Origin: Pelagibius sp965227505
GTDB taxonomy: Bacteria > Pseudomonadota > Alphaproteobacteria > Kiloniellales > Kiloniellaceae
Assembly (NCBI RefSeq): GCF_965227505.1
Contig: NZ_OZ245757.1
Coordinates: forward strand, 1,736,001-1,800,000
Reading direction: 5' to 3'
Length of the DNA stretch: 64,000 nt
Shown here: piece by piece, positions 35,201 to 42,747 of the stretch
Layout: every line of letters starts with the position of its first letter
How positions within the stretch are numbered: position 1 is the stretch's first letter
Notes under the pieces: model-generated
The model's database searches: none
Told to the model about the DNA's origin: nothing
The model's input: only the letters and a program-made list of their open reading frames with translations
Translations under genes and position numbers: made by a program

Positions 35201-38200
35201 GCCCGCACCCTTGTTGATCGTGAAGCCGTCGATTGTGGCGCCATCGGCCGCATCGGTCACCGTGATGTTGCCGTTGATCACCGTTTCGTCGCCGCGAACC
35301 GCACCCCCGGTGGGATCGACCCCAGTCTGTGCGCCGATCAGGGTGACCTGCTTGTCGATCGTCAGATCCTCATCATAGATGCCGGCGGGCACCAGGATCG
35401 TATCGCCGTCCTCGGCGGCATTGATGGCGTCTTGGATTGTGGCAATGCCGTTCTCGCCCACGGTGATGTTGGCCGCGACCTCAACGCGCATCTCGGTCTG
35501 GGCAACGATCTCGCCCGTCTCAGCATCCCGCACCGTCAGAACGACAGTATAGGCACCCGGCGCCGCTGGGTCATAATCACCATTGTCATACCATCCGATG
35601 TTCTGCGAATTCTGCAGGCCATCGGTGTTGCCGCTGGCATCTTGGTAGTAGTCCTCTCCCCCGCCGTCGCGATGGCCGATGGGGTCGAAGACCATAACCG
35701 CCTCGGTCGTGTTGCCGTGAATGTCCGTAAAGTCGGCCACGATGGAGATGCTGTAGGTCTCTGCCGAGATGTCAGCGGAGCCATAGTCGACAATGCTGTA
35801 GTCGAAGTTCCAGAGCCCCGCAGCTCCGGAGCTGATGCCGGTTTCAGCAAAGTAGGTCGCGCCTTCGACACCAACATCAAGCGGATCAGGCAGGTGGCCG
35901 CGACCCTTGGCCTTGATGGCAACCTCGATCTGCGCCTCGGTATTGTCATGAATGACGAAGTTTTCATTCGAGTTGCCGGTCCCGGCATGGAAGTTGTTGC
36001 TGTTTTCATTACCAGGGGGGTCGGTTTCCGGCACACCCCGCTGCAGGGTCGCCTCGAACCTCACCGTGCCGTCCGAAAACTGCAACGTCTCGATATCGGA
36101 AAGACTGTCGCTGCCCTCGTCACCGTCGTTCGCGTTTCCGTCGGTTACAGTGACGCCGCCTTCGCTGTCGCCGGAGATGTCGAAATCGAGCCGCTCGCCG
36201 AAGTAGGCAGCCGTGTCCTCGCCATCGTCGCCAGTGATGGTGTCATTGCCGCCACCGCCAAAGAAGTAATCCTGGCTCGCGCCGGTCAGGACGTTGTCGC
36301 CATCGAGCACGTCGTAGGGGGCCGGCAGACCGTCGGGATAGTCGATACCGTGAGCGAGATCCCAGCCAACGGTCCCGGAGGCCGCCAGGAAGTCGGAATA
36401 GACGAACTCGCCGTTAACCTCCGTGACGTTGCCCGCGTGATAGGGGCGGTCGCCAAACTCCTTGGCGGCTTCCGTCCGGGGGTCCGGCTGGTTTTCGGGT
36501 GCCAGGTTGGTAAAGCGGTCCGCAATCGGCCCATCGCCCAGATTACCGAGCAGGTTGTCATGCAGGGTCTGCTGCCGGCCGTCCGGCACCTTCACCAGAT
36601 CCAGCAGCGCCTCGCCGCCCGCGTTCAGATAGCGCACGTAGTCGTTGCCCAAATACGCAAAGTCGGTGTTCACCGGCAGATTCAGGAAGTTGCCGCCGCT
36701 CACGTAGCTCTGATCCAGGAAGATCCAGAACGCTGCGAAGGCATTGGCATGGCTACCGTCGACCGTCAGGTTCTCCGGAATCCGGGATTGTTCGGCATCC
36801 AGTCCCTCGAATTCCAGGGCCAGGAGATTGCTTACGCTGGGCGCGGTCCCGTCGTTCGGAAGCGTTAGGCCGGAGTTGACGATCGCGACCGCAGCATCGC
36901 CGACGATGGTCAGGCTCTGATCGGTCGCCAGAGGACTGGCGTTCGGGAAGGCGGCGGCGATCTGGCCACCATCCAGCTGGACGCTTTGACCAGCCGACGT
37001 CTCGATCTCGGTCAGACTGCCCAGACTCGTAAAGGTGGCGGCAACGCCGCTGAGGCTCGAGATATCCAGCGCCGTTACCTGATCACCCAGTTGGTCGGCG
37101 TCAATGGTTATCGCAGCATTCGGGCTGAGAACGGGCACCGCCACACCGTCGAAGGTGTTTCCGGCAACAAGGTCGTCGTCATTGTAGTTGTCGAAGGAGT
37201 CGCGGATCGCCGGCACGAACCCGCCGCCGTTGAAATCGTTACCGGTGATGACGGCATTCTCGCCGAAGATCTCGAGCAGGCCGAAAGTCGCGGTCTCACC
37301 ATTGAAGGTGTTCCCGGTGATCACCGCGTCGTCGGCCTCGATGCCGAGCAGCAGGCCGGCATCGGCGCCGCCGGAGATGGTGTTGTCAACAATGCTGACA
37401 TCGCTGGACGCTTTGGCAGGGCCCAGGCTGGCCTCACCGTTGTTGTAGACCACGGCTTTCGGACCATCCGCGGACAGCGTGTTGCCACGCACGGTCAGGT
37501 CGGTGACACCTCCACCGTCCCCGCCGGTGAGCAGCGCACTGCCCGTGGAGCCATCGACATTGTTACCTTCAATGACGACGTCGTCGTTCCCGCCGGCCAG
37601 ATAAATCGCCGCCAGATCGCCGGCGCTGGCATCAATGTCAAATCCGTTGTTTGCACCGCCGATGATCACGTCATCGACACCGCTTTCAACCCGGATAGCC
37701 GCCTGCTGATTCTGACCGGGTCCCGTGATCGAGACATTGTCGCCAATCGCCAGCAGGGTCAGGGACTTGTCGATGGTGATTGGGCCGTAGTCACCGTCCG
37801 CCACCAGGATGACGTCGCCGTCGTCGGCGGCATCGATGGCGTCCTGAATGGAGGCGAAGGGGTGCCCCGTGCCGACCAGCAGAACAGTGGTACCGCCGAA
37901 AGTGAAGCTTTCCACGTTGGTGATGGTGTCGGTGTCACCGCTGGACGTCTCGGTGACCAGGACCGCGCCATCCGGCCCGCCGGCGAAGGTGAAACCGCCG
38001 ACTTCCGCGTCAAAGCGTGCGACGTCTATACCTTCACCGCCATCGATGGTATCGCTGCCGGGGCCGCCGATAATGTCGTCATTGCCGGCCCCACCGAAAA
38101 TCAGGTCGTCGCCGGTACCGCCGGACAGAACGTCGTTACCATCGCCCCCGTAGAGGACATCGTCGCCGGCGCCGCCGTTTATGGCATCCGCGCCGCCGCC

Positions 38201-39847
38201 GCCATCGATGGTGTCGTTCCCACCCAGCCCGTCAAAACTCTCCCCGGCATCGGTGCCGACGACACTATCGTCGCCTTCGGTCAGCACATCGGCACCATCG
38301 ACGTCGCCGACATCTGCGTTGTCTATCGCTTCGTCGATATCGAAGTCGTCGATGGCTTGACTGCTGCCTTGTTCGACGCTCTCTTCAATAACATCAGCCG
38401 CCTCTTTCTGAGCCACCTGAGCAACTTCGGCCAGATCGGTCAGCACCTCGATGGCATCGCTGTTCTCATCGATGTCGATGTCTTCCACGGCTTCATTGGT
38501 CGTGGCGATGACGCTTGTCGCGTTATCAATGTCATCTTCGCTGAGATCATCGGCGGTGGTTTCGCCGGTGTTGTCCTGATGAGTCTGTGCCGCATCTTCC
38601 AGGACATCGCCGATCTGGCTGTCATTACCGAGATCGGTATCGACATCGTTTTCCACGTTCTCGGCGATCTTCTCCGCAATCGCCTGAAAGGCCGCATTGG
38701 AAGCCGCTTCCGTGTCGGTTGCGCCGGCCCCTTCCAGCGCCGCCTTCACCTGGGTTGCCGTGTTGGCCACCTGAATGCCGGCCTTGACGACCTCCAGCGC
38801 CTGAGTGTCGCCGCCAGCAGCGGCCGCCACCGGATCGGTATTGTTCAGGTCGAAACCTTGATCGATCCCCAATGCATCCTTGACCTGCGTCTCCGCCGTG
38901 CTGGCATCCGAGCCGCCCTCTACCAACTGCTGTACCAGGGTGGTCAGCGGGGTGATGACGGTGGAGCCCTCCGGCGCCTTCAGCACGCCTTCGAAGGCCA
39001 GGCCCGTCGAGATGTCGGTGCCGCCGAAGGCGACCAGCGGGCCGCTGCCGCCGGTCAGCGAGAAGTTGCCGTTGATGTCGGTGGTGCCGAAGACTTCACC
39101 GTCGTCCAGCTCGCCATTCCCATTGGCGTCACGGAACACGGTGGCGTTGGCGATGTAGCCGTCGACCAACTGGCCGGCGACGGTTTCGATCGTGGGCCCG
39201 GAATCGCCGGCGCCCTGGGGCGCAAGGAAAATCTCCGGCGCCTCGCTGGCGAGCAGGGGCAGGCCCGTCAGCACGCTTCCGGAAGTGGTTTCTGCGGCGC
39301 CGGTCGGCGCTCCGACGCCGGCCAGCGCATCGATGGCCTCCGACACCGGCGTCTCGCCAAGATTGTCCTGGTACTGGGTCGCGCCGCCACCCTGGGCGGA
39401 CGCACCGTCCTGGCCGCCCGCGGTATCTACCGGCGGTCCTGCGGGGGTCTGCGACAAGGAGACTGCGGCATCGAGCAGAGCAGAGACGTCATAGTCCACG
39501 CCCGCAACCTGCAGCATCGGCGCATCGCCGTCCTCGGCCATGCCGGCGAGCTTGAGAAAGACGATCCGCGAGTCCGCGGTACCGTCTCCGTCCGCATCGA
39601 AGGCAAGCACAATGTTCTCGCCTTCCACCTCAAAGCGTGCGTCTTCCGGTAGGAAAGTTAGGACGTAGACAGCACCCGGTTCGCTGGCGACGGTGACAGT
39701 CTCGCCGGCTGCCGGTGGGGCTACTTCGACGACGGCCTGCGCCTGCCCGAGCAGTTGGTCTTGTCCGCTATGCGACGCGGACTGCGCGCCCGCAGCGTCG
39801 TGTTCCTGGGCGCCATCACGGCGCCCATGGCCATCAACTCGCTCCAT
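32204..39847 (-). CDS. Giant RTX / parallel beta-helix type I secretion substrate (LapA-like adhesin candidate)
   Basis: 2547 residues, no Sec signal, acidic. In order: N-terminal segment with a Pro-Ala-Ala-Gly site (45-48) and 'GETVTVASEPGAVYVLTFLP'; a SdrD-like 'VFRDANGNGELDDGE' unit (about 240); a low-complexity acidic linker to 520; RTX nonapeptides (GGxGxDxxx) at about 526-612, 1190-1230, 1735-1775, 2035-2070 and 2390-2460; three right-handed beta-helix modules starting with '(S/T)IQxAI(D/N)AAxDGDT' near 663, 1466 and 2116; a lectin/LamG-like unit (about 1780-2030); and a C-terminal type I secretion target ending '...ELTVDDLILSVP'. RTX repeats fold on Ca2+ outside the cell. The ABC/MFP secretion genes are not in the window. 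GGAGAAAAGGGG precedes the ATG. Divergent from a LapG-like protease. Confidence 0.9.
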   Translation of the reverse strand: MERVDGHGRRDGAQEHDAAGAQSASHSGQDQLLGQAQAVVEVAPPAAGETVTVASEPGAVYVLTFLPEDARFEVEGENIVLAFDADGDGTADSRIVFLKLAGMAEDGDAPMLQVAGVDYDVSALLDAAVSLSQTPAGPPVDTAGGQDGASAQGGGATQYQDNLGETPVSEAIDALAGVGAPTGAAETTSGSVLTGLPLLASEAPEIFLAPQGAGDSGPTIETVAGQLVDGYIANATVFRDANGNGELDDGEVFGTTDINGNFSLTGGSGPLVAFGGTDISTGLAFEGVLKAPEGSTVITPLTTLVQQLVEGGSDASTAETQVKDALGIDQGFDLNNTDPVAAAAGGDTQALEVVKAGIQVANTATQVKAALEGAGATDTEAASNAAFQAIAEKIAENVENDVDTDLGNDSQIGDVLEDAAQTHQDNTGETTADDLSEDDIDNATSVIATTNEAVEDIDIDENSDAIEVLTDLAEVAQVAQKEAADVIEESVEQGSSQAIDDFDIDEAIDNADVGDVDGADVLTEGDDSVVGTDAGESFDGLGGNDTIDGGGGADAINGGAGDDVLYGGDGNDVLSGGTGDDLIFGGAGNDDIIGGPGSDTIDGGEGIDVARFDAEVGGFTFAGGPDGAVLVTETSSGDTDTITNVESFTFGGTTVLLVGTGHPFASIQDAIDAADDGDVILVADGDYGPITIDKSLTLLAIGDNVSITGPGQNQQAAIRVESGVDDVIIGGANNGFDIDASAGDLAAIYLAGGNDDVVIEGNNVDGSTGSALLTGGDGGGVTDLTVRGNTLSADGPKAVVYNNGEASLGPAKASSDVSIVDNTISGGADAGLLLGIEADDAVITGNTFNGETATFGLLEIFGENAVITGNDFNGGGFVPAIRDSFDNYNDDDLVAGNTFDGVAVPVLSPNAAITIDADQLGDQVTALDISSLSGVAATFTSLGSLTEIETSAGQSVQLDGGQIAAAFPNASPLATDQSLTIVGDAAVAIVNSGLTLPNDGTAPSVSNLLALEFEGLDAEQSRIPENLTVDGSHANAFAAFWIFLDQSYVSGGNFLNLPVNTDFAYLGNDYVRYLNAGGEALLDLVKVPDGRQQTLHDNLLGNLGDGPIADRFTNLAPENQPDPRTEAAKEFGDRPYHAGNVTEVNGEFVYSDFLAASGTVGWDLAHGIDYPDGLPAPYDVLDGDNVLTGASQDYFFGGGGNDTITGDDGEDTAAYFGERLDFDISGDSEGGVTVTDGNANDGDEGSDSLSDIETLQFSDGTVRFEATLQRGVPETDPPGNENSNNFHAGTGNSNENFVIHDNTEAQIEVAIKAKGRGHLPDPLDVGVEGATYFAETGISSGAAGLWNFDYSIVDYGSADISAETYSISIVADFTDIHGNTTEAVMVFDPIGHRDGGGEDYYQDASGNTDGLQNSQNIGWYDNGDYDPAAPGAYTVVLTVRDAETGEIVAQTEMRVEVAANITVGENGIATIQDAINAAEDGDTILVPAGIYDEDLTIDKQVTLIGAQTGVDPTGGAVRGDETVINGNITVTDAADGATIDGFTINKGAGNTGISLQAGATDITIENNVLNGGAVGDFSAGTRGILNADNGGNTGLTVSQNSFSGWRTGLYVEEGAPGAVISGNDFDGNLVGLAFEEPDGQVVTDNSFTNNQQEGIGLGAKDGNREVTLDGNTFAGNGGQPVGVYSDGDGITVTSNDAGTGGVLELQAGATNVELLGEGGLSVIGNDGDNEITGNNGANALDGAGGADTLAGGVGNDTLAGGEGNDVLYGNGDDIVATFSTDFSEFDTGPITDGENDWVLRSAGNRDQEIVDLGGDRGNVFRISSDPSITDFAGPYSPVVKNSSGEAETVGEPLTSADFDTIRVTYDFRPVSDLPDSSRVEVDFGRVGSTDRISFMVLEWDDSVGLRIATNEATTTNDQWYTNDFTAFTGNRTVVEGLDADGAQWHQLEMVLRFNDGADNDVIEIYLDGQLIGTSTTFENYWNWLDDDHDANAEANQAVGLFFRPSGSGAAADGEGGDNQGFYFDNLEITATNSATDHDDLSGGAGDDTLVGGAGDDTIDGGEDFDTAVFGGNRGDYDVSFDGTTVTVEGPDGADSLTAIEELRFDDQSVFVVTDGQSIQAAIDAASDGDTIVVRPGTYAETLDIDKQVTLLGVQSGIDPNGDSRTGAETTITGGILLRDGADGTTIDGFTLQEGNGNLQGQKAGIFLASGAADITLQNNILTRSGAVDDDGFRGMLTTFNGANTGLTITQNSFTGWHSGVFINPGSTNALISDNTFDGNFVGMSIDGPDGAVVTNNSFTNNPHEGLGLGPGEANPTVTLDGNSFSDNGALNGGRSIGVYDDIQVTSNVENTDAALELIDGYASDIVLAGTAPLSVIGNDAANDIEGNDGANLIDGEIADDTIDGGAGDDTLFGGLGNDDLAGDEGDDILYGGDDDDILFGDAGSDTLFGGAGADTFAYESILDAGDLIDGFDAEGVDSIDLSVLFDSLGVLEGDRGARVQVDQAGADQDATILIDSDPASDGFEVTLATVVNVTGELTVDDLILSVP
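32650..33505 (-). repeat. Beta-helix module 3 of the adhesin (duplicate of module 2)
   Basis: About 285 residues running from 'SIQAAIDAASDGDT' to 'GNDGANLIDG'. It aligns along its whole length with module 2 (34610-35450), sharing 'DIDKQVTLLG', 'DGTTIDGFTL', 'NTGLTITQNSFTGW', 'VVTNNSFTNN' and 'VTLDGN.F'. This is an internal protein-coding duplication. Confidence 0.8.
34610..35450 (-). repeat. Beta-helix module 2 of the adhesin
   Basis: About 280 residues from 'TIQDAINAAEDGDT' to 'GNNGANALDG', homologous throughout to module 3 at 32650-33505. The copies have diverged in sequence but keep the same order of turns, so the duplication is old. Module 1 (from about 37860) shares only the opening motif. 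Confidence 0.8.
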
Positions 39848-39922
39848 TTTGGTGTGCCCCTTTTCTCCACAACGAGCAAATCCCCGTCTATTGAAGATAG
39901 GACCAGGGGTTGCTGTCAGGCG

Positions 39923-39938
39923 TCACCCCGGCGGGTGA
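39923..39938. promoter_or_regulatory. TCACCC-N4-GGGTGA palindrome, copy 2
   Basis: TCACCCCGGCGGGTGA, perfect 6-bp arms, 76 bp upstream of the adhesin start codon. It is the best placed of the four copies to control adhesin transcription. Confidence 0.65.
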
Positions 39939-39999
39939 AATCCACGAACCAACCACACCGAATCGTCCAGCCATACCTAATCAAATCAGGCGGATATCG

Positions 40000-40015
40000 T
40001 CACCTTCCAGGGTGA
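40000..40015. promoter_or_regulatory. TCACCC-N4-GGGTGA palindrome, copy 3 (one mismatch)
   Basis: TCACCTTCCAGGGTGA, 16 bp, with one arm position changed (T for C). It lies 153 bp upstream of the adhesin and 299 bp upstream of the LapG-like gene. Confidence 0.6.
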
Positions 40016-40313
40016 CAGCAAGGCTTCTGCAGAGGCGTAAATCTAGGGTCACGACAACGACGTCAGGTCTCTGTCTGAACGCATAGATTGCACCCGCGCT
40101 TGCCTGAAGCAGCGGCTCCCCAGTCGGAGGAACCGTCAGGAGGAGCCGCAGTCGGGGGAGCAGGACGCTCCGGCGGACAGCTCAGAAAGAGACAGCAGAC
40201 ACGGCCGGCCGGAAACGGCAGCGGCGGACGCGGGACCACGGGTCGCGCCACAGATGCCTGCGCGCTGTTGCCAGCGACCCAGGCGGCCGCCGGGCCGAGC
40301 AAAGGAGCCAAGG

Positions 40314-40934
40314 ATGCAGTCAAGACGACACCTTCCGGCAAGACGCCGCTTCCTCGCCATCTCTGCAAGCGCTGCGGCGCTCGCCCTTCTGCCGCAACCC
40401 TCGCAGGCCAAGCTTGCGATCCTGCCGGAGCCTCTGCCGCCTTCGACACCGATCGGCAGCGGTGCGTTCACCAACGCGCCCGGCGCCTGGCTGCGCATGA
40501 TCAAGCGGTATCCTTCCCTGCATCCCGGCAAGCAGAGCCTGGCCGCGACGGCGTCGTCGAGGGTCCGCGAGGCCGAGCTGGATCACGTGAACCGCCTGGT
40601 CAACGCACAGGTGCAGTTTCGCCTGGATGATCGGGAGAACTGGAGACCTGCGACCACCGCCGGCGACTGCGAGGACTTCGCGATCCGCAAGCTGGAACTG
40701 CTTGTCAAACGCTTCGCCTGGCCGCGGCGGTCGCTCACCCTGGCAACCTGTCGTGCGGAAACCGGCCAGGGACACGCAGTGCTCCTGGCGCATACCAGCC
40801 GCGGGACCTATGCGCTCGACAACCGCCGCGCCGACGTCATGCCGTGGCGCGCCCTGCCGTATCGCTGGGTCGCACGTGAGGAACCGGGAAGCCCCTTTGC
40901 CCTGTGGCGAACCATCGCGACTGAGCCGGCCTAG
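40314..40934 (+). CDS. LapG-like periplasmic transglutaminase-type cysteine peptidase (BTLCP, DUF920)
   Basis: 206 residues. Signal peptide with basic N-terminus (RRRFLAISASAAALALLPQP), so periplasmic. Catalytic triad C119 ('TAGDCEDFAIRK'), H154 ('GQGHAVLL') and D169 ('ALDN') is complete. LapG enzymes clip the N-terminus of LapA-type adhesins after Ala-Ala-Gly-type sites and release them from the surface when c-di-GMP is low. The divergent adhesin has such a site at 45-48. AAGGAG precedes the ATG at 40314. No LapD-like c-di-GMP sensor is in view. Confidence 0.88.
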   Translation: MQSRRHLPARRRFLAISASAAALALLPQPSQAKLAILPEPLPPSTPIGSGAFTNAPGAWLRMIKRYPSLHPGKQSLAATASSRVREAELDHVNRLVNAQVQFRLDDRENWRPATTAGDCEDFAIRKLELLVKRFAWPRRSLTLATCRAETGQGHAVLLAHTSRGTYALDNRRADVMPWRALPYRWVAREEPGSPFALWRTIATEPA

Positions 40935-41003
40935 GTGACGAAACCAACCATCTGACTCGCCGAGGCTTCCTCCAGAAAACTCTCTAACGATAAGGACCAA
41001 GCC

Positions 41004-42065
41004 ATGCAGGCCACCCGCCAAGCCGCTACCGTTAATGGCAACGCTCTGACCCATGAGCTGCAGTACGAGCGTAAGCTGCGCGGGCCGGAACGAAGCGGCA
41101 GACGATACGCCCTGGGCCTGCCGTGGGAGAGCTTCGCACGGGCCTGGAGCCTGGCTGAAGACCGCCTCGCGCGCCTGGAGCAGCAGCTTCTCTCCAGCGA
41201 TCTGCGCCACTCCTGGATCTGCCGCGCGGATTTCAAGGAAGTCTCGGCCCTTGTCGCTCTCGATGGGGGCGCGGTCGCACTGGAGGACTTGGCCCTGGTC
41301 GATGCCCAGAGCCAGCCGAACCGGCCGGCAGCAGCCTGGACCAAAGCCAAGGCTCTGCTGTCGCTAAGACGGCAGATCGGCAGGGCCGGGCCGGCGAAGA
41401 CGCTCACAGCCGAGAACCTCCTCGCCTTGGAACACCGCCTGACCGCGATCCTCGACGGCGGCAACGAAACCACCGAGGTGCTCGAAGAACCACACAGTGC
41501 CGCCAGCATGGAACGCCTGCGGCGCTGGCTCGACGTGGTCGGCGAACTCGAGTCGACGCCGGCGGTACCCGCCGCCGCCATGGCCCTGCGCGTCTGGCAA
41601 CGGATCAAGCCGCTGGATCGTCACTGCACGGAAATCGGCCTGCTGCTGGCACCCTTGCTGCTTTGGCATTGGGGTAAGACAAAGGGCATGACCGTCTGCC
41701 TTGCGGCGGGCCTGCAGGAGGCCAGGCGGAGCCTGGATAGCGAGGCACCACTGGATGCCTGGATCCGGCAGTTCTGCGAGGCCGTTCAGGTTGCCGCGAA
41801 CCTGGGCCTGGACGAGCACCACAGGATCGCGCGCGGGCGCGCCCGCTTGGTGGAACTGCTTACCCGCCACGGGGCGGGGTCCCGCCTGCCCCGCCTGGCC
41901 TGGCTTTTCCTGAACTATCCGGCCATCTCGACGGGCTTCATCAAGCGTCGGCTCGAACTGACCGCGCAAGGTTCCAACTGGCTTCTTCAAGAACTCATTG
42001 GCGAGGGGATTGTCCAAGAAGTCACCGGACGGCCGAAGAACCGCGCCTATAGCCTTGCAGTGTGA
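41004..42065 (+). CDS. DUF1612 / HTH_13 protein (RHE_PE00001-like)
   Basis: 353 residues. It matches my recollection of a rhizobial family with a central DUF1612 region and a C-terminal winged helix ('LPRLAWLFLNYPAISTGFIK' followed by 'LLQELIGEGIVQEVTGR', about 295-350), suggesting DNA binding. No characterised function. 69 bp after the LapG-like gene on the same strand, so possibly co-transcribed. Two hairpins with a common core lie directly after the stop and may terminate the transcript or act as its own operator. Confidence 0.7.
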   Translation: MQATRQAATVNGNALTHELQYERKLRGPERSGRRYALGLPWESFARAWSLAEDRLARLEQQLLSSDLRHSWICRADFKEVSALVALDGGAVALEDLALVDAQSQPNRPAAAWTKAKALLSLRRQIGRAGPAKTLTAENLLALEHRLTAILDGGNETTEVLEEPHSAASMERLRRWLDVVGELESTPAVPAAAMALRVWQRIKPLDRHCTEIGLLLAPLLLWHWGKTKGMTVCLAAGLQEARRSLDSEAPLDAWIRQFCEAVQVAANLGLDEHHRIARGRARLVELLTRHGAGSRLPRLAWLFLNYPAISTGFIKRRLELTAQGSNWLLQELIGEGIVQEVTGRPKNRAYSLAV

Positions 42066-42084
42066 TGTATATTCTTGAATGAAT

Positions 42085-42115
42085 CGACATAACGCCCTAT
42101 TAGGGCGTTATGTCG
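42085..42115 (+). terminator. 31-bp perfect palindrome / terminator hairpin
   Basis: CGACATAACGCCCTA (42085-42099) and its exact reverse complement (42101-42115) surround a single T. As RNA it makes a 14-bp stem followed by GCTTTATT. It starts 20 bp after the DUF1612 stop. Such full symmetry also fits a protein-binding site. Confidence 0.65.
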
Positions 42116-42120
42116 GCTTT

Positions 42121-42139
42121 ATTGTCCTATTAGGGCAAT
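42121..42139 (+). terminator. Second hairpin with the same core
   Basis: ATTGTCCTA (42121-42129) pairs with TAGGGCAAT (42131-42139) with one G-U, followed by TTTT. Its core CCTATTAGGGC is identical to that of the first palindrome, so the two are related by duplication. Confidence 0.55.
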
Positions 42140-42450
42140 TTTGAATCATAAAACATCTGATTTACGCACATAAGAATCACAATAGTATTATAAATCTACA
42201 TAAAACGCACTTAAAACGAGAGACTTTAACACTTACAATAAATGGTACTGGATGGTCGATCGAACGGGCATCCAGCGATCAGGCGAAGGGACGTAGCCAC
42301 TGATCGCAACTCCGCAGCTCGGATCGGGCGGCGCCAACAAAGTGGCTTGGCGGCTTGCATTACCCGGTCCGAACGCCAAACAAACAAGGTCGCATAAGCA
42401 ATTAACCGTAGTCGCATAGACTATGGGGAGTTGTATCAGCGCCAAGCTAA

Positions 42451-42466
42451 TCACCCTTGAGGGTGA
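42451..42466. promoter_or_regulatory. TCACCC-N4-GGGTGA palindrome, copy 4
   Basis: TCACCCTTGAGGGTGA, arms of 7 bp, the most symmetrical copy. 282 bp upstream of LuxR paralog 2, whose own control (autoregulation) it could mediate. Confidence 0.65.
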
Positions 42467-42747
42467 CGCACCGACCCTTCCCTGACCGCTAGCTTTCAGG
42501 CGGGGAGTAGAGGGTTGGAATTTAACGTTTTGATACTTGTTGCAGAGGCTTATGGGCCGGCGCGTCCCTGGATGGACGGCGCCGGACAGGTCTGTGCGGC
42601 GGGTAGCGTTTTCCAGCCGAGGACCGCCCCAAGACAGACATCTCCGTACCCGGCATTCTTCGGTCCGCAGGCCCGGCTTGGTATGGAAGGAGCGCGCGCT
42701 CGCCCCGATGCGCGCGGCACGCCTGCGTCCGTCCCGGCCATCGGCGC

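Larger units (their letters stand above)
39848..40313. other. 466-bp divergent promoter region, adhesin / LapG-like gene
   Basis: No supported gene. It holds two TCACCC-type palindromes (39923-39938 and 40000-40015), spaced 77 bp start to start (about seven helical turns), so proteins bound at both would face the same side. Promoters for both directions must lie here, but I cannot assign hexamers securely. Confidence 0.55.
42066..42747. other. 682-bp AT-rich non-coding region before luxR paralog 2
   Basis: No supported gene. The first 180 bp are strikingly AT-rich against the surrounding DNA. It holds two hairpins (42085-42139), an inverted repeat CTGGATG/CATCCAG near 42248-42276, and palindrome copy 4 (42451-42466). 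The rest may be a long 5' leader for LuxR paralog 2. Confidence 0.5.

Noticed and set aside
32204..39847. CRISPR-like or simple tandem DNA repeat
   Set aside because: The periodic pattern is protein-level RTX nonapeptides (27-bp period with varied codons) in an open frame, with no spacer/repeat structure.
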